Shown piece by piece: positions 1-5,907 of a stretch of DNA of 6,533 nt. The notes under the pieces were generated by a model. The model searched no databases and was not told the origin of the DNA. It was given only the letters and a program-made list of their open reading frames with translations. Position 1 is the first letter of the stretch. Each line of letters opens with the position of its first letter. Where the stretch lies: the NCBI GenBank assembly GCA_003224995.1, contig QIAI01000174.1, positions 1 through 6,533 of the forward strand. The letters are read 5' to 3'. Position numbers and translations under genes: made by a program. The stretch comes from Acidobacteriota bacterium (GTDB lineage Bacteria; Acidobacteriota; Terriglobia; Terriglobales; Acidobacteriaceae).

Positions 1-10
1 ACCTGAAATT

Positions 11-39
11 AAAAGCGTCCTGAACAAAGTTCAGGACGC
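11..39 (-). terminator. Rho-independent terminator, minus strand
   Basis: A perfect 11-bp inverted repeat is visible: GCGTCCTGAAC at 15-25 and GTTCAGGACGC at 29-39, with a 3-nt loop. Read on the minus strand, the hairpin is followed at once by TTTTAATTT (14 downwards). On the plus strand there is no T-run after the hairpin, so it should work only for leftward transcription. It would end transcripts from the DUF983 gene and from any frame in 31-228. The stop codon of that possible frame (31-33) lies inside the hairpin. Confidence 0.75.
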
Positions 40-228
40 CTCGGCAGCCCTCCCCCAGAACTGCCAAACCACGTGCGGATCATATGTCGGGCGTCGCGGA
101 ACGTAAATGTCACTTTGGTAATTCTGGAGTTTGCCGGGTAACACCCCGACGTCTGACTTAAGTAACCCGGCTACAACATCGGGAGCGTGGTCTGAAAGGA
201 TCGCGGATTCTTGAAAGCAAACGGCTAA
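31..228 (-). pseudogene. Possible C-terminal remnant of an unrecognised protein
   Basis: This minus-strand frame of 65 sense codons has a protein-like composition (for example SDHAPDVVAGLLKSDVGVLP, then QNYQSDIYVPRRPTYDP, ending WGRAAEAS). It ends in TGA at 31-33, inside the terminator hairpin. An in-frame TGA at 229-231 precedes it, and it has no ATG; the only conventional start is an internal GTG. A second minus frame that ends at 225 also reads plausibly over its last 25 or so codons (EGRILTTAKAEWVTTVAEAL), so the two could be halves of one gene joined by a frameshift near 225-231. I recognise no family. It may equally be non-coding DNA that happens to be open. Confidence 0.25.
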
Positions 229-402
229 TCAATACAAATCAGCGCTTCAGCGACCGTGGTTACCCACTCGGCTTTTGCCGTCGTCAGAATTCTTCCTTCG
301 AGAGAATTTACAAATCGCACGAAAAAGAAGAGCGCTTGAGGGACCAACCGATCACCAGGCGCGGCACGCTGCAACCTGATTGCGGAATGCGGTTGCGGAG
401 CA
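229..402. other. Intergenic, no confident gene
   Basis: This stretch lies downstream of the DUF983 stop codon. Minus-strand reading frames run through it, but none has a recognisable product or a well-placed start with a Shine-Dalgarno sequence. The frame ending at 225 is mentioned under the remnant at 31-228. I see no tRNA, terminator or repeat here. Confidence 0.4.
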
Positions 403-795
403 CTAGCTGCGATCTGGGTCGACGGTCTGATCGAGATAAATCCATAGGACACGCGAGAAGTACGTGATTGCCGGCGCGAACGGCAAGAACAAGATCACTC
501 CCCAAATGGTGTCCTTGGTGATCCACCAATGCGTAATGGCCCAGAAAATGGTCGCGACGCCAGTAATGAAAACCAGAGCAAGTCCGTAGCTGATGTACAT
601 GGCCCCAAGAAAATATCCCGGCTCGCGTTCGAAGCGAAGACGGCAGACAGAACAACGTTCATGCATTTTGGGAAAGCCGAGGAAAACAGAGCGCGGGAAA
701 ATCTTACCCAACCGGCAGCGCGGGCAGCGCTGCTGCAGAATGTCCCGGACGGTCTGTAGTTTTGTGGCCATTCGCCTGATCATGTTAGCGCGCAT
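403..795 (-). CDS. DUF983 family zinc-ribbon membrane protein
   Basis: This is a small integral membrane protein of the DUF983 family, whose function is not established. With the chosen start it has 130 residues. Two CxxC pairs (C24-PR-C27 and C48-SV-C51) form a likely zinc ribbon. They are followed by the family hallmark FEREPGYFLGAMYISYG at about residues 55-71. Two hydrophobic helices follow (about 64-88 and 96-119), then a short polar tail. The reading frame extends to a GTG at 846, but conservation begins near the first CxxC. The ATG at 795 has GGGA about 8 nt upstream; ATGs at 783 and 771 (MATKLQTV) are real alternatives. It is divergent from the M24 peptidase gene, and its transcript probably ends at the hairpin at 11-39. 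Family call firm, start uncertain. Confidence 0.85.
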   Translation of the reverse strand: MRANMIRRMATKLQTVRDILQQRCPRCRLGKIFPRSVFLGFPKMHERCSVCRLRFEREPGYFLGAMYISYGLALVFITGVATIFWAITHWWITKDTIWGVILFLPFAPAITYFSRVLWIYLDQTVDPDRS

Positions 796-845
796 GCGAG
801 CGTTCCCAAAGGCGTCGCCCAATTCAGCCGATCGAGGCAATTGCA

Positions 846-861
846 CGGGCGAGGGCGCCCG
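846..861. repeat. Short GC-rich hairpin in the divergent region
   Basis: CGGGCG (846-851) and CGCCCG (856-861) are perfect reverse complements around a 4-nt spacer. It lies between the DUF983 and M24 starts. It could be an operator or only a GC-rich chance dyad. There is no T-run on either side, so it is not an intrinsic terminator. Confidence 0.3.
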
Positions 862-883
862 CGCTACATCAGGGATTGTGGGT

Positions 884-913
884 TTGACAGGCGCGCCCCT
901 GCCAAGGGAATAT
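884..913 (+). promoter_or_regulatory. Candidate sigma-70 promoter for the M24 gene
   Basis: A perfect -35 consensus, TTGACA, lies at 884-889. The best -10 candidate at acceptable spacing is GAATAT at 908-913 (18-bp spacer), which matches only three of six consensus bases. Transcription would then begin near 920, downstream of the ATG at 912, which favours the ATG at 948 as the true start of the peptidase. The weak -10 keeps this tentative. Confidence 0.35.
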
Positions 914-947
914 GACGCGCTGTTTCAATTCAATCCCGAGGCTTCGG

Positions 948-1739
948 ATGCGTTTGCGGCTTTTATGTTTGCTGTGCTGCCTGCTGATCTTTTCCCCTGC
1001 AATTGCCCAGAAGGCCGGCAAAACTCCAAAACTGCTGCCCTGGTCGCAGCAGATCGCGATACGGGAACAGTGGCTGGCGAAGCGACACGACATGATTCTG
1101 CCCATGATGCGGGAGCACGGGATCGATATGTGGATCGTGGTGAACGAAGAGTTCCACGACGATCCTCTCACGCAATACATCGCTCCCCCGCGGCCTTATG
1201 CCGGCGGACGCGATTACTTTGTGTTCATCGATACCGACGAAAAGGGACTACGCAAGCTGGCCATCACCGGTTTTGCGGAGGAGAACCTGAAGCATTTTTT
1301 CGAGTCGCCCGATGAACCTCGTCCGGCCGAAAAAGTTCTGCCCGAACTCTACGAACAATATAAGCCGAAGAAGATAGCGCTCAGCTACGGTGCGCGGCGA
1401 GGTGTCGAGCGCAGCATCACGCACGATACCTACGATCTGATCGCGGACAAGATGGGCGCGGACGCAGTCCAGCATTTTGTGCCGGCGGCAGAACTGATCG
1501 AGGAGTACCTCGACACCCGCATTCCAGAAGAGTTCGCCACCTACCAGCAGATGGTGCAAGTCACGGACAGCCTCACGCGCCGCTCGCTCTCGAGCGAGGT
1601 CATCCATCCTGGCAAAACAACCGTGGGAGATGTGCGCCGCTGGCTGTATGACCAACTGTGGGAAAATCGCGTAAGCACCTGGTTCCAGCCCGATCTGCGT
1701 GTGCAACGAAGGGCCAGGAAAAATGACACAACACGGTGA
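948..1739 (+). CDS. Secreted M24-family metallopeptidase, N-terminal half (frameshifted)
   Basis: This is the front part of an exported Xaa-Pro aminopeptidase-like protein. A signal peptide spans about residues 1-20 (MRLRLLCLLCCLLIFSPAIA), with cleavage likely before Q21. The rest resembles the creatinase/prolidase N-terminal domain used for substrate positioning and oligomer contacts (for example HGIDMWIVVNEEFHDDP), followed by the start of the catalytic module (TTVGDVRRWLYDQLW, then WFQPDLRVQRR). The ATG at 948 was chosen because GAGG lies 6 nt upstream and the signal peptide is then compact; an ATG at 912 with AAGGG just upstream is the alternative and adds 12 residues. The frame runs into TGA at 1737-1739, before any metal ligand, so this half alone cannot be catalytic. 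Homology resumes in another frame at 1736. Confidence 0.85.
   Translation: MRLRLLCLLCCLLIFSPAIAQKAGKTPKLLPWSQQIAIREQWLAKRHDMILPMMREHGIDMWIVVNEEFHDDPLTQYIAPPRPYAGGRDYFVFIDTDEKGLRKLAITGFAEENLKHFFESPDEPRPAEKVLPELYEQYKPKKIALSYGARRGVERSITHDTYDLIADKMGADAVQHFVPAAELIEEYLDTRIPEEFATYQQMVQVTDSLTRRSLSSEVIHPGKTTVGDVRRWLYDQLWENRVSTWFQPDLRVQRRARKNDTTR
1727..1739 (+). other. Frameshift junction splitting the M24 gene
   Basis: The N-terminal frame ends at TGA 1737-1739. The C-terminal frame is open from just after a TGA at 1724-1726. A single lost base (or two gained bases) between 1727 and 1736, inside ACA-rich sequence, would restore one continuous protein reading RKNDTT-(T)-VIERGDVVHLDFG. GTG at 1736-1738 overlaps the TGA, giving a GTGA coupling-type junction. 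It could be a sequencing error, a recent inactivating mutation, or a split gene kept by translational coupling. The sequence alone cannot separate these. Confidence 0.8.
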
Positions 1740-2257
1740 TTGAACGCGGCGACGTGGTGCATCTCGATTTCGGCATTACCTACATGGGCTTAAATACGGA
1801 CTGGCAGAAAATGGCTTACGTCCTGCTTCCAGGCGAGAAGGACGCCCCTGCTGGGCTCAAGAATGCAATGAAGAATACAAACGCGCTGCAAGACGCGCTC
1901 ACCTTGCGCGCAGCGCGCCCGGGCAAGCCCGCCGCCGAGGTTTATGCCCAGGCAATGGATGAAATGAAGCAGAAAGGGATCGAGGCCCAAATCTATAGCC
2001 ACCCCATTGGAAACCAGGGGCACGGGCTCGGTCCCAGCATTGATTTTCGTTCTGCGCAACGCACCGATATTGGCGCCAGCCAGGCCAAGCCCTTGCGTAA
2101 GGGCTCTTACTTGTCTGTGGAACTCAATACCCAGACGGCAGTTCCTGAGTGGGATGGACAGAAGGTGTACATCATGATGGAAGACGACGCCTATCTGACA
2201 GACGAGGGCTACAAGTTTTTCATCCCTCGGCAGGAGGCGTTCTACCTGGTGAAGTAG
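1736..2257 (+). CDS. M24-family metallopeptidase, C-terminal catalytic half
   Basis: This 173-residue frame carries the pita-bread catalytic fold of the M24 family. All five expected metal ligands are visible: D11 in HLDFG, D22 in NTDWQ (spacing 11), H96 in GNQGHGLG, E129 in SVELN and E149 in MMEDDAY. This is the dinuclear-metal pattern of aminopeptidase P and prolidase relatives, so the active site appears intact. Together with the upstream half the protein would be about 436 residues, normal for secreted members of this group. The only conventional start available is GTG at 1736, overlapping the upstream stop. AGGA at 1716-1719 is too far away (16 nt) to be a good ribosome site, so any separate translation would depend on coupling. 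Substrate cannot be read from sequence. Confidence 0.85.
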   Translation: MIERGDVVHLDFGITYMGLNTDWQKMAYVLLPGEKDAPAGLKNAMKNTNALQDALTLRAARPGKPAAEVYAQAMDEMKQKGIEAQIYSHPIGNQGHGLGPSIDFRSAQRTDIGASQAKPLRKGSYLSVELNTQTAVPEWDGQKVYIMMEDDAYLTDEGYKFFIPRQEAFYLVK

Positions 2258-2276
2258 CGGCTACCCGGCATGAAAC

Positions 2277-3605
2277 CTACGGTTGTTTATGCCAGGTCTG
2301 GCCCGCGTCATCCGTAAGCCAGACTTCCCCGCTGGCGGTCGTGATTTTGCCTTGTCGGATGTCGGTGAACTCGATGGCTGCGATGTCGGCCTTCAAAGAG
2401 GTATCGGACGTGGCCGGCTTGACCTGGATCCAGTGCGCACCAGAGTCAAAAGAATGGTAGAGCAAGCCTGCTGGACCCCCCACCCAGATGTCAGGTCCAT
2501 TTGCAGAGAGAGCGCGGAAGGTGGCGTGTTCGGCGACTACGACCGGTTGCCAGGTGTTGCCGGAGTCAACCGAGTGCTGAAGTTGACCATCGGACGAGAT
2601 CGTCCATCGGGACAAGCGCGCATTCGCCGAAGACATACGCTCCCGAGTCGCCCTGACCCCGGTTGCTCGCTTGGCAGTAGCCGTTTCCGTCGTAGCTCCG
2701 TCCGTCATGCGATCGAACATCACCAGCGCCGAAGATGCTTTCGCCTTTCCGGGAGCTTCGTGCTTCTCATCAACACTGACCGGCGCGGTCGAGTTGACCT
2801 CCAGGGCCGGGGCAGCCGCTTGCACTTCCACGGTCTCTGAATTTCCTTGAATGTTCAGAGTCTTGCCGTTGTTAGTTTGCGTCGCCGTAAAGTCCTTGAG
2901 TTCTTCTTGGGAAGGAACCGGGGCAGCCGGCGCAGTCCCGCGCATGCCAATTGTCGCTGACGCGATGGGCGTCTTGCCCCTCGGCTGCCGCGGTTCAGAT
3001 GCGCCACCTGTGAAAAGGTTCCCTGTGACTTTCTTCGATAGAATCCCTTGCGGATTCCCAGAAAGCTCTTTCCGGGCAGGGAGCTCGTTGGCAATTTTGT
3101 CTTTATCTTCTGCGGTCAGCTTGGCGCTGGGCGGCTCCACGGCGGCGCTGATTGCCGCTTCCGGACGAGCTAGCGCGGGACCCGATGCCGGAGCTTCGCG
3201 GTTGCCTTCGTAGGCAAGTTGGTTGGCCACCGGTTGCTCCTGAACCGCGTCGATCTTGGCACTCCGCGACATCATGAGCGAATCGCGTTTCATGAGCACG
3301 GCCGAGCCCACGATTACGACACATGCAGCCACGGCTCCCCAGCGAAGTGTCCGCCAATGGAACCAGGAAGCGCGAGCGGTGTCTATGAAATCAGCGGCGG
3401 ACTTCTCTGGAATGTTGGCGGAGACCGTGGCCAGGGCAAGCACGTCGCGACACTCGGAGCAACGCGAGAGATGCGTCAGCACCTGCGTACGCTCAGACTC
3501 CGGCAGCGCCCGCTCGGCGAAAGCGTTGAGCAGGTCAGGATCGGGGTGATCTTTGGCCGCTTGCGTATGCAAGCGAGCGCGGACGATTTGGGGTATTTCT
3601 TCCAT
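2277..3605 (-). CDS. Membrane anti-sigma factor with zinc-binding N-terminus and Asp-box C-terminus
   Basis: This is a probable regulator of the adjacent sigma factor. Residues 20-52 match the ZAS/zf-HC2 anti-sigma fold: H20, then H45-LSR-C49-SE-C52 (H-x25-H-x3-C-x2-C counted by position), expected in the cytoplasm. One transmembrane helix follows at about 89-105 (WGAVAACVVIVGSAVLM). Next is a long Ala/Pro/Thr/Lys-rich extracytoplasmic linker (about 106-330). The C-terminal 110 residues hold three Asp-box motifs, S-x-D-x-G-x-x-W type: SVDSGNTW (345-352), SFDSGAHW (385-392) and TDDAGQTW (431-438), as in YCF48/BNR beta-propeller proteins. The frame extends to a TTG at 3611; the ATG at 3605 is preferred. 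No good Shine-Dalgarno sits next to it (AGGAGAA at 3639-3633 is too far), so translation may be weak or depend on the sigma gene 41 bp upstream. The signal sensed is unknown. Confidence 0.85.
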   Translation of the reverse strand: MEEIPQIVRARLHTQAAKDHPDPDLLNAFAERALPESERTQVLTHLSRCSECRDVLALATVSANIPEKSAADFIDTARASWFHWRTLRWGAVAACVVIVGSAVLMKRDSLMMSRSAKIDAVQEQPVANQLAYEGNREAPASGPALARPEAAISAAVEPPSAKLTAEDKDKIANELPARKELSGNPQGILSKKVTGNLFTGGASEPRQPRGKTPIASATIGMRGTAPAAPVPSQEELKDFTATQTNNGKTLNIQGNSETVEVQAAAPALEVNSTAPVSVDEKHEAPGKAKASSALVMFDRMTDGATTETATAKRATGVRATRERMSSANARLSRWTISSDGQLQHSVDSGNTWQPVVVAEHATFRALSANGPDIWVGGPAGLLYHSFDSGAHWIQVKPATSDTSLKADIAAIEFTDIRQGKITTASGEVWLTDDAGQTWHKQP

Positions 3606-3646
3606 TCGCAAGCGATTACAGCCGGACCTGTATTCTCCTATGCGCC

Positions 3647-4600
3647 CTACGGGCTTCCGTTTCCCGCCGGAGCGCTTACCTTCTTCTGATGGAACGCATT
3701 TGCCTGGGAATCTTGCGCCCCCGTCTGGCCTAGATTCAAGGTCAGGTCCCGCACGTCAACTGCCATGGCTTCTTCAGCTTGGCGGCGGGACATCCCCTTG
3801 CGGGCTAGGCTCCCAAGAATTTGTTTGCGCAATGCTTTGGCCAGCTTGTCGACTTTGCGGCTGATGGTGGACTCATGTACCGAAAGCATGCGAGCGATTT
3901 CGGCCAGCGTGCGGCCATCCAGGTAGTAAGCCGCAAGAATAAGCCGATCTTCTGGACTCAGGGCAGCCAAGGCTTCATCCGTAGAACTTTGAAGCCGCGC
4001 ATCGACCACCGGCGAAGGTTCAGGATCGGGAGCGGCAAACTGAGCCCCCTCCTCGGTCTCTTCGTCGAGGCTTACATTTCGTTTCTGTCGCCGGTATCGA
4101 TTGACGTGTTCCTGAGCCATCACCGTGCGCAGCCAACCTTCCAGTGAGCCACGTCCTGTGTAGGAGGAGAGCTTCGAAGCCCGTTTCCCGTCGCGCAAGA
4201 CTGTCCCGTAGAGATCGGCATAGAGAGAATCGGAGAGGTCGCGAGCGGCGGAGTCCTCGCGCGTAATATGCAGGCCGATCTCGTAAAGCTTCTCGCGGTA
4301 ACGCAGCATGAAAGTTTGCCAGGCTTGCTCGCTGCCGGCAGCGCAGCCACGCGCCAGCACTAGTTCTTCCAGCTTGAGGGAGAGGCAGAATTCGCGAGCC
4401 CTCGAGGAATCCACCGAGCCTGAATATTTTTTCGCGATCTCTGCAAGGATGCGTGCCAGATCGTCGCAACTCACTCCGAACTGCGCGGCGCCACAGCGGG
4501 CGTGAAGCTCCGCCGCCAGTTTCTGGAATTCCACTGGAGCGTCCGCAACGGATTGAGTGGCGCGGTCCATCGAGTCGCCGTCTCTGGCGATGCTACTCAT
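3647..4600 (-). CDS. RNA polymerase sigma factor, sigma-70 family (ECF-like)
   Basis: This is a transcription initiation factor of 317 residues, longer than the roughly 180-200 usual for ECF sigmas. Residues 1-85 are an extra N-terminal region of unknown role. Region 2 spans about 88-175 (SEQAWQTFMLRYREKLYEIG through TGRGSLEGWLRTVMAQEHVN). An acidic linker (178-205) follows. Region 4 is at about 207-262 (LSPEDRLILAAYYLDG) with a helix-turn-helix at 230-257 (TLAEIARMLSVHESTISRKV). There is no region 3, which places it in the ECF-like group. A polar C-terminal tail of about 55 residues follows. The ATG at 4600 is the first possible start after an in-frame stop; it has no strong Shine-Dalgarno, and the ATG at 4570 is an alternative. 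It is the first gene of a two-gene operon with the anti-sigma factor and is divergent from the ARPP-1 gene. Target promoters are unknown. Confidence 0.9.
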   Translation of the reverse strand: MSSIARDGDSMDRATQSVADAPVEFQKLAAELHARCGAAQFGVSCDDLARILAEIAKKYSGSVDSSRAREFCLSLKLEELVLARGCAAGSEQAWQTFMLRYREKLYEIGLHITREDSAARDLSDSLYADLYGTVLRDGKRASKLSSYTGRGSLEGWLRTVMAQEHVNRYRRQKRNVSLDEETEEGAQFAAPDPEPSPVVDARLQSSTDEALAALSPEDRLILAAYYLDGRTLAEIARMLSVHESTISRKVDKLAKALRKQILGSLARKGMSRRQAEEAMAVDVRDLTLNLGQTGAQDSQANAFHQKKVSAPAGNGSP

Positions 4601-4624
4601 TTTATTTCATGCAAGGAAGCAGGA

Positions 4625-4645
4625 ACTATCCGTTCTTCGGACAGT
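4625..4645. promoter_or_regulatory. Imperfect dyad upstream of the sigma gene
   Basis: ACTATCCG (4625-4632) and CGGACAGT (4638-4645) pair over 7 of 8 positions around a 5-nt centre. The dyad sits about 25 bp upstream of the sigma ATG, in the region shared by the divergent ARPP-1 gene. It is a plausible operator or 5' UTR hairpin. GGAAC at 4622-4626 resembles a -35 element read by many ECF sigmas on the plus strand, but I see no convincing matching -10. Function inferred only. Confidence 0.35.
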
Positions 4646-4658
4646 CAGGGAGCCAGCG

Positions 4659-4699
4659 CACCCCGGCACCATCATAGGATGCGCTCAAAAGCCGGGGTG
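4659..4699. promoter_or_regulatory. 9-bp inverted repeat in the ARPP-1 leader
   Basis: CACCCCGGC (4659-4667) and GCCGGGGTG (4691-4699) are perfect reverse complements separated by 23 nt. The right arm ends 12 nt before the GGGAGG ribosome site of the ARPP-1 gene. In RNA it could form a stable stem just upstream of the ribosome site; in DNA it could bind a dimeric regulator. No T-run follows, so it is not an intrinsic terminator. Its role is unknown. Confidence 0.4.
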
Positions 4700-4711
4700 T
4701 CGCTTTGCTCT

Positions 4712-4717
4712 GGGAGG
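4712..4717 (+). promoter_or_regulatory. Ribosome binding site deciding the ARPP-1 start
   Basis: GGGAGG at 4712-4717 lies 5 nt before the ATG at 4723. This rules out the upstream in-frame TTG at 4705, which would place the ribosome site inside the coding region. An almost identical block (TGGGAGGATGnCATGA) precedes the gene at 6121. Confidence 0.8.
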
Positions 4718-4722
4718 ATGCC

Positions 4723-5844
4723 ATGAAGGTCACGGTGTTTCTATGCACAATGGTCTTGGCAATTGCGGTGGGTCTGGTGGAGGCGGAATGGCAGGAAGTG
4801 CAAGCCGGGCAGGCGGCGCCTATCTCGGACTACAAGGTACTGGCGCCGATCCGGCACGGCAGCTTGACGGTATTTCCGGTCGTGACAGCGGCCTCACACG
4901 ACACTGGAAATTTTCTGACACTGGATGAAGGCTTGAAGTCCGGAGAGGTGGAAGTGACCGAATCGGGCCGGGTTCGCGGAATGATTCGCAGGCCGCACCA
5001 GGGCGGGGTCGTTCATCCAGACTACTCGGTGCATGACGGCGCTCAGGTCAACCGGCTGGTACTGATCAACAATTCGAAGCGCGCTCTGTTGTTGTTGGCG
5101 GGAGAGATCGTGACCGGCGGCAAACAGGATCGGGTGATTGCGAAGGACCGCATCGTGCCGCCGGAAAGTGATCCCATTGACCTGGATGTGTTCTGCGTCG
5201 AGCCGGGACGATGGGTAGGCACGAGCGAGAAGTTCACAGCCGGTATGCCGAGCGCGGCCATGGCTGCTCCTTCGGTGCGTGGCAGCGCCATGGCTTCCAA
5301 GAGTCAGCAGCAAGTATGGTCGCAGGTAGCGAAAACGCGCGAAGAAATGACCATGCAGATGCGAATCGACGCACCGGCAGCTGCGCCTGTGCTTGCGGAT
5401 ACCACCTCCTATGCCAAGGTGATGGGTAATCCGGACGTGAGAAAGAAGCTGGATTCGGTCGCAGGCTCCGTCGAGCAGGAGTACTCCAGTACGATCCGCC
5501 AATTGCACGATCAGAACGCGGTGGGCGTGGTGGTTGCAGTGAATGGACAAATCGTATGGGCGGATCTTTTCGCCAGCACCAGCCTGCTGGAAAAATATTG
5601 GCCCAAGCTGGTGCGCTCCTACGCGACTGACGCAGTCGTCACCCGCGCCAAGGGGGCACAGGTTAGCGAAAAGGCGGCGCAGGGATTCCTCGATAACTTG
5701 CATGGCCGGCACGAGACGGTCGACAGCGAGCCGGGACTGTATCGCCATACCGAGGTGAGTGGCGACGGCTTCCGGGCCTTTGAACTGACCTCATTGCTGC
5801 CGAAAACAGGCTTCGCGCTGCACGTGGCGAAGATGCTGGACTAG
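4723..5844 (+). CDS. Exported ARPP-1 domain (DUF6569) protein
   Basis: This 373-residue protein has a signal peptide at about 1-21 (MKVTVFLCTMVLAIAVGLVEA), so it is likely exported. The family hallmark is clear at about residues 112-164: LVLINNSKRALLLLAGEIVT, then GGKQDRVIAKDRIVPP, then PIDLDVFCVEPGRW. This matches the ARPP-1 (ARG and Rhodanese-Phosphatase-superfamily-associated Protein) domain, named for its genomic associations; its biochemical role is not established to my knowledge. A low-complexity Ala/Ser/Met/Gln segment (about 172-230) splits the domain, and conservation resumes at about 235-373 (YSSTIRQLHDQNAVGVVVAV, then WADLFAS). No catalytic motif is evident. It is divergent from the sigma gene, with a strong ribosome site. 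The palindromic array begins at its stop codon, and the terminator at 6012-6038 probably ends its transcript. Confidence 0.85.
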   Translation: MKVTVFLCTMVLAIAVGLVEAEWQEVQAGQAAPISDYKVLAPIRHGSLTVFPVVTAASHDTGNFLTLDEGLKSGEVEVTESGRVRGMIRRPHQGGVVHPDYSVHDGAQVNRLVLINNSKRALLLLAGEIVTGGKQDRVIAKDRIVPPESDPIDLDVFCVEPGRWVGTSEKFTAGMPSAAMAAPSVRGSAMASKSQQQVWSQVAKTREEMTMQMRIDAPAAAPVLADTTSYAKVMGNPDVRKKLDSVAGSVEQEYSSTIRQLHDQNAVGVVVAVNGQIVWADLFASTSLLEKYWPKLVRSYATDAVVTRAKGAQVSEKAAQGFLDNLHGRHETVDSEPGLYRHTEVSGDGFRAFELTSLLPKTGFALHVAKMLD

Positions 5845-5907
5845 GCTCCGGGCTAGCCTTCAGGCTCTAGCCTCCAGGCTTTAGCCTCTAGGCTGTGCGC
5901 TCAGGCT
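5843..5907. repeat. Array of 14-bp palindromic tandem repeats
   Basis: Three adjacent 14-bp units (5855-5868, 5869-5882, 5883-5896) share the pattern AGCCTYYAGGCTNT; each unit is itself an inverted repeat (AGCCT and AGGCT). A degenerate fourth copy follows with AGGCT at 5903-5907, and an extra AGGCT (5843-5847) and the palindrome GGCTAGCC (5851-5858) precede them. The array starts at the stop codon of the ARPP-1 gene. In RNA it can fold into alternative hairpins. It lacks the direct repeat length and unique spacers of a CRISPR. It may stabilise the mRNA 3' end, bind a protein, or be a simple slippage-derived array. Confidence 0.8.

Noticed and set aside
133..171. Inverted repeat GCCGGGT / ACCCGGC with a 25-nt loop
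   Set aside because: The stem is only 7 bp with a large loop and a mismatch next to it, has no T-run, and lies within the possible coding remnant. Chance is a sufficient explanation.
593..1315. Long plus-strand open frame (240 codons) spanning the DUF983 gene and the start of the peptidase
   Set aside because: It is antisense to a recognisable DUF983 protein and out of frame with the peptidase signal sequence. Its translation is rich in Arg, Ala and Cys with no recognisable domain. It is a shadow of G+C-rich genes.
1719..1723. A5 run as a programmed frameshift site in the M24 gene
   Set aside because: A -1 shift here meets TGA at 1724-1726 at once, and a +1 shift meets TGA at 1741-1743, so slippage on this run cannot join the two halves. 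No canonical slippery heptamer is seen in 1727-1736.
2254..2264. Hairpin between the converging peptidase and anti-sigma genes as a bidirectional terminator
   Set aside because: GTAG/CTAC is a 4-bp stem with a 3-nt loop and no flanking T-runs, too weak to call.
4894..5748. Long minus-strand open frame (284 codons) opposite the ARPP-1 gene
   Set aside because: The translation is His/Arg-rich and has no known motif, while the plus strand shows clear ARPP-1 conservation, a signal peptide and a good ribosome site.
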